Positions 1-11,318 of a stretch of 64,000 nt of DNA are shown here, piece by piece. The first letter of the stretch is position 1. Every line of letters begins with the position of its first letter. The notes beneath the pieces were generated by a model. That model did not search any database. It was not told the DNA's origin and worked only from the letters and a program-made list of their open reading frames with translations. The DNA comes from Papaver somniferum (Eukaryota; Streptophyta; Magnoliopsida; Ranunculales; Papaveraceae): the NCBI RefSeq assembly GCF_003573695.1, contig NC_039359.1, forward strand, positions 158,030,210 to 158,094,209. The letters run 5' to 3'. Made by a program: the position numbers and the translations under genes.

Positions 1-52
1 GAGTTTCACTCAAGAACCACAGAAACAAGTAAAACTTGTGATATTGCTAATT

Positions 53-75
53 GGGGGGTGGGTGGGGGGGGGGGG
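53..75 (+). repeat. G-run, possible G-quadruplex
   Basis: A run of 21 G interrupted by only two T. It could form a G-quadruplex or be a slippage-prone homopolymer. The rest of 1-174 is AT-rich with no gene or element I can recognise. Confidence 0.6.
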
Positions 76-180
76 CAGATTACTGAACTGGTACCCCTAT
101 TAACAACCATGGAAAACATGTGAACATCTGTTTTCGTGATGTATAATTTCTGTTAAATCCTAACTTTATGCCTCGCACTT

Positions 181-324
181 GTCACGATTTATAAGGGGAT
201 ACTAGTCCTACTAAGTGCTGATACCATTTTACCGATCCAACGACCAGGATCGGTGAGATTTTTTTGTCCTATATAAAACGGTATCAACACTTAGTAGAAC
301 TGGTATTCCTTTATAAATCATGAC
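181..324. repeat. Fold-back (MITE-like) inverted repeat
   Basis: Two arms of about 51 bp (181-231 and 274-324) are inverted copies with only a few mismatches. Between them is a second, smaller perfect stem, CCGATCC (232-238) with GGATCGG (247-253), around an 8-nt loop. The whole 144 bp could fold into one long hairpin. Such fold-back MITEs are typical non-autonomous DNA transposons. No clear TSD is visible, so the superfamily is unassigned. Confidence 0.7.
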
Positions 325-534
325 ACTTGTGACTTGTGTCTAATTCTCTAAATTTTCGAGTGCTCATTCAAAGAGCCGTCGAAAAGTTGTGTTAGGATGC
401 GCACGTTATTCGATGCATATCCTACACAGTTTTATGTGGACATTCTGATTATCTTTTAACGGAGAAAAACTGTTCATCCGAATGAAAGGTAGTAACTAGT
501 GAAATGATTGATTGATTATAGACAGTTGCAAAAC
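325..534. other. Left flank of the MULE, duplicated at 48.3 kb
   Basis: No gene. About 390-520 is similar to 48,310-48,415, sharing a block around 'cattctgattatctttt' and the following 'gttcatccgaatg'. In the 48-kb copy this flank continues directly into sequence like 28,380 onward, so it marks the left side of the MULE insertion. Confidence 0.6.
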
Positions 535-605
535 AATTTTGGATGAGCAGAAAATAAAAACCAATTAATTTGTCTGTCTAAATTGGGGCCTATGGTAATT
601 ATTTG

Positions 606-927
606 ACACAAAATTGGTCAATTAATCCAATAACGACAATTCCTGGGTGAAAAAGACATGTAAAATTTGATACTGTTTAAATGGACGACAATGTAAAAAT
701 AGCCAGGATGTAAACAGTTTTATCCTACCCATTTTCAAATATTTTTTCTTATTTTTAATTTACTACTGGATGCATCCAGTTTCACCCTTGCTATTTTTTA
801 AGTTGAAGTCATGATGAATCCATATTCAGTCTTACTATTTTTTTGGTGTCCATTTCACACATACTAATTTTTACTCGTCCATTTGAACCATGTTTTAAAA
901 ATATTTTGGCAATTGACCCAATTTCTC
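606..927. mobile_element. MITE copy 1 (8-bp TSD)
   Basis: A 322-bp element with inverted ends ('aaaattggtcaatt' left; 'aattgacccaattt' right) and inner inverted blocks GTTTAAATGGACGA near 675 and TCGTCCATTTGAAC near 875-888. It is flanked by 8-bp TSDs, ATTATTTG (598-605) and ATTACTTG (928-935). Removing it restores the MULE end, which then matches the other MULE terminus better. A second copy is at 50,690-50,990. The 8-bp TSD suggests hAT mobilisation. Confidence 0.75.
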
Positions 928-1767
928 ATTACTTGGGACCTATGAATTACTTCAACCAACCTAAAGAGAAGGATATGGGGTGTCTAAATGATGGTAAAAA
1001 TATTAAATTAACCTTTAACGAAACCTTAATTATCACTTAATTAAAGGATATGGGGTGTCTAAATGATGGTAATAATCACTTAATTAACAAATACAAAAAT
1101 CATCAATCAAAACTCATTTTTTTTTCAATTTTCATCAAAATCAAAACTAAAACCAAATCAATTACAAACAACAATTGAAATCTAATTTCTTTTTGGGTTT
1201 TGAAAAAAAAAACCCAAAAACAAACAATTCAAATGATTGAGTTAAATCCATTTAATCCATTCATTCTAAGAGGTACTCTACAATGATTTATCTCTAAATC
1301 TTTGAAATTCACTCATCAAATTTTCTGAAAATCCACCCAGAATCGGTTTATGTGTGCACCATATTAGTCCGAATGTGGTTGATGTTACAAGCAATCGGTT
1401 TTTATTGTGCACCTACATAACCCGATTCTGGGTTGATGTGATGAACATCAACAACAATCAGTTTACGCTAATGCACACATCAACTGATTCTGGGTTCAAG
1501 TTCGGATTTGTAGAGAAATCAAGAATCGGATTATTAGTGTATCTATATAATCCGATTGTGAATGTTAACGGCTATTTTTTTTTTTTGAAATGGTAGTCGT
1601 TGGTACTTTATGTGTATAATGAGGATAGCCTATTCTCTATCACACACTACCTAATCCAAAGAATTTTATTTTTTCATTTGAAGATGTCAAGTCCATCATC
1701 ATCAACTACCAATTCAATCGAGCACATACTTAGAAGATGCAAGTGAACCATCAAATCAATCGCGGTA

Positions 1768-2299
1768 ATGGAAGAAGAGATACGCAAAAGAAGCGAACAA
1801 ACAACTACAAACGCGACTGCTTCTTCATCACCCAACAAATATATTAATGTAATGGATGAAGTATTAAGCAAACAAATAACTATAAAAGGAACCATATCAT
1901 CGTCATCGGTTGCGATAAAATATGAAGAGACACTCAAGGCAAAGAAACGAGGTCAAGAGCAATTCCAACTAAGGGAAAGAATGAAGGATGTTGAGGAAGA
2001 GAACCGAATGGGTTAAAAATTATTACATAGTCAAGGATCTTCCCAAAGAACATCAAGATGAGAGTACATTTTGGCTTCAAGTTGGTTGGGGTCCTTTCGT
2101 TAAACAGACGAGCAAGAAACTACGCTATAATTATGAAGCATCCTACATTTGTTCAAGGACGAATCGTGTTAGGAAATTATGCCTCAAGTACAACGAGTTT
2201 TTTGCTAGACACAGAGGAGACAGGTCTAAGGCACTGGATGAATATACCGCTTGGAGAGGAGAGCGGTTTTATCATTTCGAAACGGCATTGATAGTTTAA
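1768..2299 (+). pseudogene. Unrecognised coding-like stretch inside the MULE
   Basis: Two overlapping open frames, 1,768-2,016 (82 codons from ATG) and 1,988-2,299 (a reading frame opening on TTG), both with a soluble charged composition. The first has a Ser/Thr-rich middle then a basic, Glu-rich helix-like tail (KAKKRGQEQFQLRERMKD). The second has aromatic and basic residues in a pattern loosely like helical plant DNA-binding or NAM-associated proteins, ending near FYHFETAL. I do not recognise a family with confidence. It lies on the strand opposite to the transposase, between two subterminal motif clusters, so it may be a captured host gene fragment (Pack-MULE style), or chance open frames. 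Confidence 0.3.
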
Positions 2300-2369
2300 G
2301 CTCACACTAAGAAATATAACCGTGCTAGTTTCAATTTGAAATTTTATGAAAAGTGGAAATGGCCCACAG

Positions 2370-2612
2370 TCGGATCATGTTAGACCATATGTAATCCGAT
2401 TATTGAGTTAAAAATTGTCTGTTCTTCTGTAAATTTTTCTTCCCAAAATCGGATTACATTGTCGTCAACAAAGACCGATTCTAAAGAATATCAGATCATG
2501 TTATACCATATGTAATCCGATTATTGAGTTAAAAAATTGTGTGTTTCTCTATAATATTTTCTTCCCAAAATCGGATTACATTATCGTCCTGAAAGACCGA
2601 TTCTGAAAGAAT
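2370..2612. repeat. Tandem duplication of about 120 bp
   Basis: Two head-to-tail units (about 2,370-2,492 and 2,493-2,612), each containing 'accatatgtaatccgatt', then 'cttcccaaaatcggattac', then a 'gaccgattct' motif. They multiply the AATCGG-type sites of the MULE subterminal array. Confidence 0.75.
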
Positions 2613-2908
2613 CCCAGACAAGTTTTTTTTTTAGAATCGGTTTATAATAGTTCATGCATAAACATATTCTTGTTTGAATTCAGAATCGGTTTATAACAGT
2701 TGTAGTATAAACCGATTCTGTAAAAGCTGCAGCAAACTACCCCCAAATTCGGACTTTAAAAACGTATTAAAAGACCGATTACGTTACAAATTTCATGAGT
2801 CCAACGTACCCAAAAAAGACAGATCACTTTCATTTATTAATCTTGGTTCAGTTTACAATATATATTATATGAAAGCGACAAAATATAAGCATTTAATAGT
2901 TCACGTTC

Positions 2909-4410
2909 TTAACAAAAGGAAAATACCCATTCCAGCACTTGGAGACCCTTCACTTGATCCGGCTCGAGTAGCTCTTCCCAATGCCTCATGTTGGGCTCGT
3001 AATTTTCTAGCCATTTCTTGGTGAGCTCTAAGTCATAATGAAACCTACACAGAGGTGGTAATGGACAATCTTCACGTATCCTGAAACCTATATAATGTAT
3101 GTTGTTAGGGTTGAATAAAACAATTCTCCGATCCTTAAGCGATTCATCCTTAATGAATTCAGGAAGTTTCGAATGATACTCCTCGAATATGGTGTAACAC
3201 GTTTGATGGGGTCTACCTCGTTTATCCCTAGGCGTGATTCCATCACCAAGAGTGGCCCTTAGAGTCACCATGTAACCCATTTGTCTTGCTTGTCCCTTCC
3301 ATGCACGTAGCCTTGATACTTGTGTTGCACTCGCTTGACTCTCTTGAGAAAGAACGATTAGATCGTTGGGCTCATAGCTTATTGTTGGCGCTTTACTTTC
3401 TTGAGAAGGATCGATTGGATCCTCATGTTGCAAAGGAGCGATTGGATCGTTTGAAAGGACCATATGTGCGCTACTTGTCCCGCTTTCTCCCTTCTTTGGT
3501 CGAACCCTTTTCCTCTTAGCCGGTGCCTCTTCATGCTCAATTTGTGAAGGAACGTTTGGAACATTTGTCTCGTCTTGTGCGCTACTTGTCCCGTATTCCC
3601 CCTTATTTGGTCGACCCCTTTTCTTTGGAACCTGCGCCTCTTCACATTTAGCGTCTTCATACTCATGTTGAGAAAAGTTTCTTTTATGACTCAATAACGG
3701 GCTTTTTCTAGCACTCATTGCAACCTTAAACTCTTTCATTTCTTCCTTCCTATCCATGTTGGTAGGTGTTCTAACCGTCAGCGGTAGCACCGTCGGTTCT
3801 CCGACCGGTACCATATGGGGGTTAGCGGATAGTTTTAAGTCGTACATCAAAACTTTTCGTCCCAAACCATTTTTTTTGTGAATTTCTCGATGATTTATCT
3901 TCCAATATCCGTGTCCACAAAGTATTCGAGTAGTTCTTCGGTTGGGGGTGGTTTGGAAGTTAGTTGCTTCCAAAACGGATCAATGATTTCAAAATAAATT
4001 CCTTGTTGGTATCTCACAATCATGTGACAACACGGAAATCCCAAGGCCGTCATCGTCATACCTGAACATACAATTCTCCTTCTCGCCATCTCGTTTTCCA
4101 CATAATATTTATAATCCTTCATCATAGAAATGATTGCCAAATGAGACACCCTATAGTTTAAACGTCTAATCAACCAATAGTAATCCTTGTAGCTTGTGAT
4201 GATTTTCATCCTACTCTCTTCCATTTGCGTCGTTATCTTGATGATATCAGCCTTGGTGTATTCATGGATGGCTTGTTGTACCGTAACCACACTGTTTTGG
4301 CTCCCTCGGAGCAAGCTCTTCAAACTTCATGAGATCCTTCCGCGATACTTGTCTCCTCATTCTTGTAATGCATGTGTTGGTAGGTGTAAGCAGAGACAAA
4401 TTTTTCTTGT
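2909..4410 (-). pseudogene. MULE transposase, C-terminal piece (SWIM finger and AT-hook tail)
   Basis: Read on the minus strand from 4,410. It begins with the region holding the expected third catalytic acidic residue (E in AEGSHE), breaks by a 1-nt frameshift near 4,325, then runs through 3,895-4,323 with a SWIM-type zinc finger (C...MTALGFPCCHM). A second frameshift near 3,900-3,960 leads into a long tail to 2,909. The tail has two AT-hook-like blocks (KKRGRPNKG and KKRVRPKKG). Near its end, the segment around RRIVLFNPNNIHYIGFRI followed by CPLPPL recalls the C-terminal part of OTU-like cysteine protease domains fused to some plant MULE proteins; the catalytic Cys part of such a domain is not visible. 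The piece was cut from the middle piece by the solo LTR at 4,416-8,535. Confidence 0.75.
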
Positions 4411-5119
4411 ATGGATGTTGATGGTGGATTTTAGTTCAGGGCTAAATTTGTAAAACCAAAAATAGTATGTTGACATCCTGCAAAGGATAAAGTCATTTGA
4501 TAAGCGATGAGCGCAGAAAACCTCTCTCTTTATTTATTCGAAGCAATTCAATAAATATAAAAAATTCACCCAGAATGGTGCATGTAGCCACAATCCTAAA
4601 TATTCTGTGAATTTATAGCATAAACAATTAATGCATGATTTTCCTAGTATTTCCTGTGTTGTTCTCAGCAGAACTCTCATTATTGGTGCGGCATGATGAC
4701 TGAGTGTTACTCTCAGCAGAGTAACATGAATCTCCAAGTGTCAATAGTGAGGTATGCACGAAATACCCGTACAGGCTACACCATTCTCTAAGAAAGAGAA
4801 TCTCGTATCGGCGTGCTTATATTAGCACGATCGAGCATATTTAATTTCCTAAGAGAAATCTGGACTGTCCATATCAGTCTCAGAAACGATCACGGCCACA
4901 CAAGTTGACCGCATGATTTAATCAGCCTAGATGAACCCTAGAAGGAGCAGGCAATCACCGTGGTGACCGCCGGCGGGCCCAATTATGACCTAGCCGGTCG
5001 AACATCACACCTTGCTTCCCAGCGTGCCAAAAAGCCAGCCCCAAAATAGGGTGGACGCGCTGCTTTGAAAGAAGCTCGAACGAGCAAGACTGTTCAAGAC
5101 AGTCTTAAAACGATCGCGA

Positions 5120-6026
5120 CCGTCCAACTTCACCAGCTTGATTGGACGGCTTAGATCGCACCATTAACGATTGAGGAGGCTCCAACACATACATTAACGG
5201 GCCCACTCTATCTCTACCTGATTGGTTTGCTCACTGCGTGGTCATGCAGCCATGAACGTTTGCCTGAAACGCGATGGGCGTAATGCTTTTCAAAGGTCAC
5301 GAAAATTCCACTAATGTCTTAACTTGATCATAACCATCCAACTTAACCAGCATATTTGGATGGCTTATATCGTACCTATGACCATCAGGGAGGTGCACAT
5401 ATGTTCACTGTCAGCCCAACGTGGGACCCGCATGGTCGGTCTCTCCAAAGGAGAAGCATAGCTCGCCAAACCGTTTGTCCAAAGTCACATAGACATGACT
5501 GTTTCAAAACCCTAATTAGGGTTTGCGGCGTTGCATATCTTCCGTAGCTCGATCATGACCATCCATCTTCGCCAGTCTGGATGGAGGGTGTAGATATAGA
5601 TTTAAGAGGTCCCAAAAGTGTCAACGTGATCACTGTGGGCCCACCTTTGCATGTAGCTGGTCGTCCTAGGCAGACTAGGACTCGGCACCTCGAAACGCGC
5701 GCTCCAAAGTGGCATGTCACGCAGCCTTTAATCCTTTGCGGCAATGGATTTCTGTCGCAAATCGATCACGACCACTCATCTTTACCAGTCAAACTGAGTG
5801 GCCTGGATCAAGTCTTCACGGGACGGAGAAGTATAGGCCTGCACAACAAAAAGCCGTCTCCACGCATGACCGGTCGGTCCCAGCAAAATCGGTGCCCATG
5901 TGTGGATTCGGTCAAGCCAAAGAAGGATGCTTGCGCACCTCCTAAAAACCCTAAAATTTCATCAAACGGTCGCAAATATATGTTGTAAACCACCTCGTCC
6001 GTCCAACTTTTCTAGCTTGGTCGGAC
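5120..6026 (+). repeat. Five tandem hairpin units in the LTR U3 (copy A)
   Basis: Units of about 205-230 bp, each with a short inverted repeat around a loop of 12-16 nt resembling 'cttcgccagcct'. Stems: CCGTCCAA/TTGGACGG (5,120/5,142), CCATCCAA/TTGGATGG (5,334/5,356), CCATCCA/TGGATGG (5,559/5,578), CCACTCA/TGAGTGG (5,772/5,795), and GTCCG-t-CCAA/TTGG-t-CGGAC (5,997/6,017). The stem sequence changes between units while pairing is kept. The array lies 560-1,470 bp upstream of the TATA box. Confidence 0.8.
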
Positions 6027-6589
6027 AGACTAGGTTAAAGACTAGGTAACCAATGAAGCATCTCGATGATCACTGTCCGTCATTCTGCCACAAGGAGCGA
6101 TCGAGCAGGGGATAGCTCACCCGTGTGGCCTCCAAACGATCACTCGAAGATGGTTGGACGTAATACTGTTTTAAGAAGCCTAATCCGCGACTTATTCGGT
6201 TAAGCTTTAAAACAACGATGCTTCATACATATTGATTGTTTTCGATGCATGTATATTTCATAAATATCGATTCCTTAATAACTTAGTTATTTAACTTAAT
6301 AGCACGGTATGCTATTTCCTGAGGTGGTTCCCACGATCCGCTCATTCGAGACATCAAGCATGTCACAAACTGGGGGATACTTACTGGGGTATTGGTCTGG
6401 CGGTTTACACCGTGCAGCGTGCAATGCACCATTACAAGAACATGTCAGGAAAAGGTGGACGGTTAACAGTGATGAGGGAAGTGGGCAAAGGTGTGATCGT
6501 GTAACAATCACCACTCCTACACGACCCCACTACTCCATCACTTCACCTCCTCCACTTCCTGCGAGATGAGGGTTGCGCTCAATAACTTG

Positions 6590-6597
6590 TATAAATA
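6590..6597 (+). promoter_or_regulatory. TATA box of LTR copy A
   Basis: TATAAATA in 'cttgtataaatagg', conserved in copy B at 41,647-41,654. It marks plus-strand transcription of this LTR family. Confidence 0.6.
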
Positions 6598-6816
6598 GGT
6601 CCTTCACCTATTTCCAAACAACACAAACAAACACAGAAAAACCAAGTTTTGTCACAGTATCCAGAAAACACCCAGAACTGATATCTTTCATTGTGCAAGC
6701 CAGTTCATCATTCTGATACAAGTCATAAAAAGCCAACACCTTCACAATGTCAACACCTTCTTCGCTTCCCTCCCTAAGATCAACCCCATCTCCTTCACTT
6801 TGTGACTGAAGCAAGT

Positions 6817-8371
6817 TGATAGACGCATTTATATGTCTAATTTTTCCTCAATGTTTCGTATTGTTAGTACTCGATTTCGTACTTATTATGGTCTTTTGTG
6901 TGTTTGTAGGCATTTTTGGGAAATAAACATTTTTGGAAAATTCGGCTCGAAAAGTTGCCCGGGGCACCCTTGGAGGACACGTGTTATTCGGACTCTCACC
7001 GTTGGCTAACGGGCACCTCGGTTTATAAGGGGCACCCTAACTGGACAAATGTTATTTACACTCCACAGCCGGATAAGGGGCACTTCTTCTTCTTCACGGG
7101 AGACAGAAAATTGGCGGGAATTCTTCAGTTCAAATATTTTGTCACGGCAAATTTCTGGCGGAAGATTTTGAGGCGATTAATTGAGACTCAATGCCCGGTT
7201 TTGATTGTTACAACCCTGTTTCGATTAAACAGTGGTGGTAATGTGTTTTTATCTCGGCAAATTTGGGTTGTGTGCGTGGGAATGACGTGAAACATGATTG
7301 AGAGACTCACGGGATTCTGTTGGATTCGTTTTGGAAAGTTGGAGCGAGTATACAGCGTTGTCATATCATTCTGGAGCGTGTATCAATCGGTTTGGAGTGT
7401 GTAAACAACAGCTAGCTGCGTGAGAAGTTAAAACAGGGAATAAATTCTCGTATCTTGCATGACAATAATTTTTATTGATTACCGGGTAATGGAGGATATT
7501 TGGGGAGTAATGGCGAGATATTTTGGTCATGTTGAGTATATATAGGGTGCTGTGAACTCAGAGAAAGGGGATGGAGAGTTGGGGGAGAAAGAGAACACAA
7601 CAAAGACGAAAAATCAGAGTTTCAGAAACCTCCATTGTTGCTGCTGCACCAAGAACACGAAGAACATAAGACCCACACTGAGCAGTCTTATTTTTCTACA
7701 AATTTTGCAACACACAAGCAGCAGTCTTATTTTGCTACAGTTATTGCGACACAGCGGCAGTAGTCTTAGAGCAACAGTATCAGTGACACATATTGTGGGT
7801 CGTTCTGGTTTTAACAAATATAATTGTTACAAACCCGGTTTTAATTGTTGTTCCTCCATTTTCATCCTTGTAAGCACCTTTTTGAGCAATGAAAAATTCC
7901 TTTGAGTGTGTTTTCACCATGAGAAGCTAAACCCCACCACCGGGACAACGGAGGAAGCAACTTTTTAATAATTGTGGTAAATGAATTAATTTTTTTATTG
8001 ACTTTTTGCATAGATTTAATTGCTTTATGATTTCTATTAATTACTTGTTATTTTGTTAGATGCCGCATGCTTAGTTTTAATTACTTCAGATGCGTCATGA
8101 TTTTAACTTACAAATAATATTTTACGAAATCTATTATTGGCAAAGAACTAGAGTCAAAACTTCTTTTGTTTGAGCTATATTGTCTAGAAGTAATGACTGA
8201 ACCACAACAATATGAAAAGTAGTGAAATCCCGAGTCCCGGTCTCTCTTCATCCTGTGATAAATTTTGTATATATATTTTTCCTTATTTTCTTTATTAAGT
8301 CTTAAAACAAATTCTTAACAAATCTGAGTGAACGAATCATCTTACTACAACATCATTGAAAAATACCACCA
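6817..8371 (+). mobile_element. 1,555-bp solo LTR nested in LTR copy A
   Basis: Begins TGATAGACGCATTTATATG and ends in CA, with perfect 5-bp TSDs CAAGT at 6,812-6,816 and 8,372-8,376. The intact copy B of the host LTR lacks it, which confirms the insertion. A TATA-like TATATATA lies at 7,537. The start resembles LTRs of plant Ty3/gypsy chromoviruses (Tekay/Del type); that assignment is by impression. Open frames inside have no recognisable domain. Confidence 0.85.
7537..7544 (+). promoter_or_regulatory. TATA box of the nested solo LTR
   Basis: TATATATA followed by 'gggtgctgtg', about two fifths into the LTR from its 3' end, as expected for a U3/R boundary. Confidence 0.45.
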
Positions 8372-8540
8372 CAAGTCTGGAACGACCATTTCTTGGTTTA
8401 CGCCAGAATTGTATAGATTGATCTCTCGAATCAAAAGCACTCCCGTGCAGTGCATTTGTTTAGGGTTTAGATTTGTTTCTCATCCACACACCCAAATTTA
8501 CCAAAAACAGTAGAAACAGTTTTCACCCATAAACAACGGA

Positions 8541-8977
8541 TCCAACAATTCCTTCAAGCAATAAACCACACATTTCTCGTAATCCTTCTTCCATAGCTCA
8601 ATAAAACTCTCGAAATAAGATTCGAACTTGTCCATGGACATTGAGTGTACCATTAAATCCAAGTGATGTTGAAAAGTCTTCTATAGTAACCCATTCGCTC
8701 CATACTCTGATTTGCTTTTCTTCTCCTTCCCTCGTTGTTCCGGAGTTAGTTTTTGAAGATGCTCATCTTCGCCCATTTCACGAGCGGTACCTTTTTGTGG
8801 CTTTGGATTTTGGATATGCCCCCTACAATTACTTCTAATATTGCAATGTATATGCCATGTGCAAATAAAATGCTTAGCATCCGGAAAAACCGCTCCTATG
8901 GCATTCATTAGTGCTTGGTCCTTATTCGTTAATATAATCCTCGGAGTTTGATCGCCATGGTATATCTCCTTCAAGTT
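8541..8977 (-). pseudogene. MULE transposase, middle piece
   Basis: On the minus strand from 8,977: reads LKEIYHGDQTPRIILTNKD then a MNAIGAVFPDAKHFICTWHI block, the region of MULE transposases holding the second catalytic Asp and the conserved C-x-W-H motif. In family members the position before the '(K/Q)D' pair is usually Asp (TD); here it is Asn (TN), so the catalytic residue may be lost. The reading continues to about 8,545 (FESYFESFIELWKKDYEKC), with Lys-rich and frame-disrupted sequence between. It joins the N-terminal piece in frame if the copia element and one TSD are removed. Confidence 0.75.
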
Positions 8978-11304
8978 CGAAAAAACGGGGGTACAAAAAC
9001 CACACCCAATATTTCTCTTAGCAATCTGTATGGACAAACTCCAATATACTTTCTAGAGAATCAATTAGACAGTCAGACTCAATCTAGATAAAAAATATAT
9101 CAAAGAGTTTATATCTCAATCTCTCGATTTGATATATACTCAAGCAAATAGAAATATGCGAGTCTTTATCAAATACTAGAGAGATAACTTGGATGGAAGC
9201 AAAGTCCAATATCCAAGTGTCAATCAATTTAAATCAACAACCAAAAGGTCGGATATTCTAATAGATTGAACAACGCACAAACTGTGATATTTCAATTATA
9301 TAAACAAATATAATGCGGAAAAGAAATAACACAGAAACCATAATTTTGTTAACGAGGAAACCGCAAATGCAGAAAAACCCCGGGACCTAGTCCAGATTGA
9401 ACACACATTGTATTAAGACGTTATAAACACTAGCCTACTCCAAACTAACTTCGGTTTGGTCTGTAGTTGAACCCCAATCAAACCCATACTGATCCAAGGT
9501 ACAGTTATGCTACTATGTCTCTGATCCCAACAGGATGCTACGTACTTGATTCCCTTAGCTGATCGCACCCACAACTAAGATTTGCTACGACCCAAAGTCG
9601 AAGACTTTAATAAACAAATCTGTGTCACACAGAAAAGTCTACGATAATAGAGAAATCCGTCTCCCACGAATATACCTACGAGTTTTGTTCCGTCTTTTGA
9701 TAAATCAAGGTGAACAGGAACCAATTGATAAACCGGACTTATATTCCCGAAGAACAACCCAGTATTATCAATCACCTCACAATAATCTAAATCGACGCAG
9801 CGAAAAAAGATATTGTGGAATCACAAACGATGAGACGAAGTGTTTGTGATTACTTTTCTATCTTTCATACTGGAGATATAAATATCAAGCCAATTATTAC
9901 AAATGTACTTAAAACAATAGAAGATGCAACATCGGATCACACAACTACAAGAAAAGTAGTAGCGGTCTGGCTTGACAATCCCAATGAAGTCTTTAAGTCG
10001 TTAACCTGGTTTAGAAGAAGAAACCAAAGGTTAAAGGAGAATCGACTCTATCTTATGCAACTAGTATCACACGTAAGGTTCCGGGATTAGGTTTCCCAGT
10101 TGCTAGAGTTCTCCCTTATATAGTCTTTCAAATCAGGGTTTGCAATCAATGTTAGCTTGGTAACAAAGCATTCAATATTCACCGCTAGATTAAAACCTGA
10201 GATTCAAGATAATATTTCTCAACCGTTGTATCGAAACCTTAGCTTGTTACACACAAATGAAATGTCCAATTTTGGTTTATGTAACCGTTCCCAAAAATTA
10301 ACATTTGTTGGTTCAACAATAGTTAACCAAGTGGTTAGCCATATGATCACTTTCATATCCACCATATTCTTCTTCACCATAACTAGTCCAAATGACTCAA
10401 ATGAACTAGTTAGAGAGTTGTTCAATTGATTAGATCTTATGTAACTACACAAGACACAATCGAAGCAAAAACGGTTTGATTCACTCGAATCGGTTCATGA
10501 ACTTTATATCCACGGTTTGCAAAAGCATTCCTTAGATACTATAAACATGAGTTCAAGAACAACCTATTTTAGATATAACCTACTCAAGTTCACGGACTGG
10601 GTTCGCGGACTTAAGCTCACGGAAGGAGTTCGCGAACTGAGTTCGCGGACTTGGCTCACGCCACATTCCGTTTCTCTTTATCAACAAAGTTCGCAAACTT
10701 TGGTTCAAGGAATAAGGACTTATACATATATGTGTTTCCACAACAATGCTTATATCCTACCAATGGTTATGTAATCTAAACTCTCATTTCAATCACTGAA
10801 ACATTCTCAGAGGACGTTATATAGTCGTTATTCACAGACCATTTTTCGTCAGAGCAATTTCCAAACTGATTGAAACATAACATGACATTCGTCACCAGGT
10901 AAAGATGAATTTGGCTAAAGCGAAAGCTTACCAACACATATTTCGAGAAATAGATAGGCGAGTTAAACTTAGCTCGAAATAGCAAATGTGTATAATGAAA
11001 GTCTACATATGAAAACGACTTTTGTCTCAAGAATGGGAGATAGAGTAAATAGACTTTTGAGTGACAGATAAGTTCAAGTCTCCACATACCTTTTAGTCGA
11101 TGAAGTTCCACCAGTTCCTTGAGTAGTCCATCGTCTTGTATGATGATTTCCATGGAGTCTTGAGCTCAACTACACTTTCTATCCTAGTCCGAGACCTTTA
11201 GCTATAATAGGCTAGAAATCAAGACTTATAGTTTTGATCACTAACATTGATAAACATGCTTGAGATAGCAACGCATGCGAGTTCGACCGAGCAATGCTCT
11301 AACA
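8978..11304 (-). repeat. 3' LTR of copia element 1
   Basis: 2,327 bp. On the minus strand it starts TGTTAGAGCATTGCTCGGTC (11,304) and ends CCCCGTTTTTTCG (8,978), the terminal CA having decayed to CG. The TATA sequence (minus) is at 10,116-10,122. Its U3 array (10,590-10,660, TTCGCGGACT-type repeats) has lost the hairpin present in the other LTR. Confidence 0.85.
10116..10122 (-). promoter_or_regulatory. TATA box, 3' LTR of copia element 1
   Basis: Minus-strand TATATAAG following 'gaaagac'. The same position is TATA in all five copia LTRs of the window. Confidence 0.5.
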
Positions 11305-11318
11305 ATCTCCCCCTTTGT
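11305..11318 (-). other. Polypurine tract of copia element 1
   Basis: Minus-strand AAAGGGGGAGATT directly adjoins the 3' LTR start, the normal site for plus-strand priming in LTR retrotransposons. Confidence 0.7.

Larger units (their letters stand above)
1342..2790. repeat. Left subterminal array of AATCGG-type motifs in the MULE
   Basis: Two clusters (1,342-1,565 and 2,365-2,790) are dense in the decamer AATCGGTTTA and its complement-like form TAATCCGATT, in both orientations, spaced about 25-60 bp. The same motif class fills 27,277-27,720 at the other MULE end. Repeats at both ends of a DNA transposon are often transposase-binding sites; that role is inferred. An unrecognised coding-like stretch (1,768-2,299) lies between the two clusters. 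Confidence 0.65.
4416..8535 (+). mobile_element. Solo LTR, copy A of the 2.58-kb family, interrupted
   Basis: Starts TGTT (4,416) and ends AACA (8,535), flanked by 5-bp TSDs ATGGA (4,411-4,415) and ACGGA (8,536-8,540), one mismatch. It is collinear with the uninterrupted copy at 39,405-41,983 (2,579 bp). Its own length is about 2,560 bp after removing the 1,555-bp solo LTR inserted at 6,817. It contains five tandem hairpin units (5,120-6,026) and a TATA box (6,590). No internal retroelement sequence remains. It split the MULE transposase between its middle and C-terminal pieces. Confidence 0.85.

Noticed and set aside
5581..5988. Open frames in LTR copy A
   Set aside because: They overlap the tandem hairpin array and are not conserved as frames in copy B.
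7552..7905. ORFs in the 1,555-bp solo LTR
   Set aside because: Low-complexity Leu/Ser stretches within the LTR; no domain.
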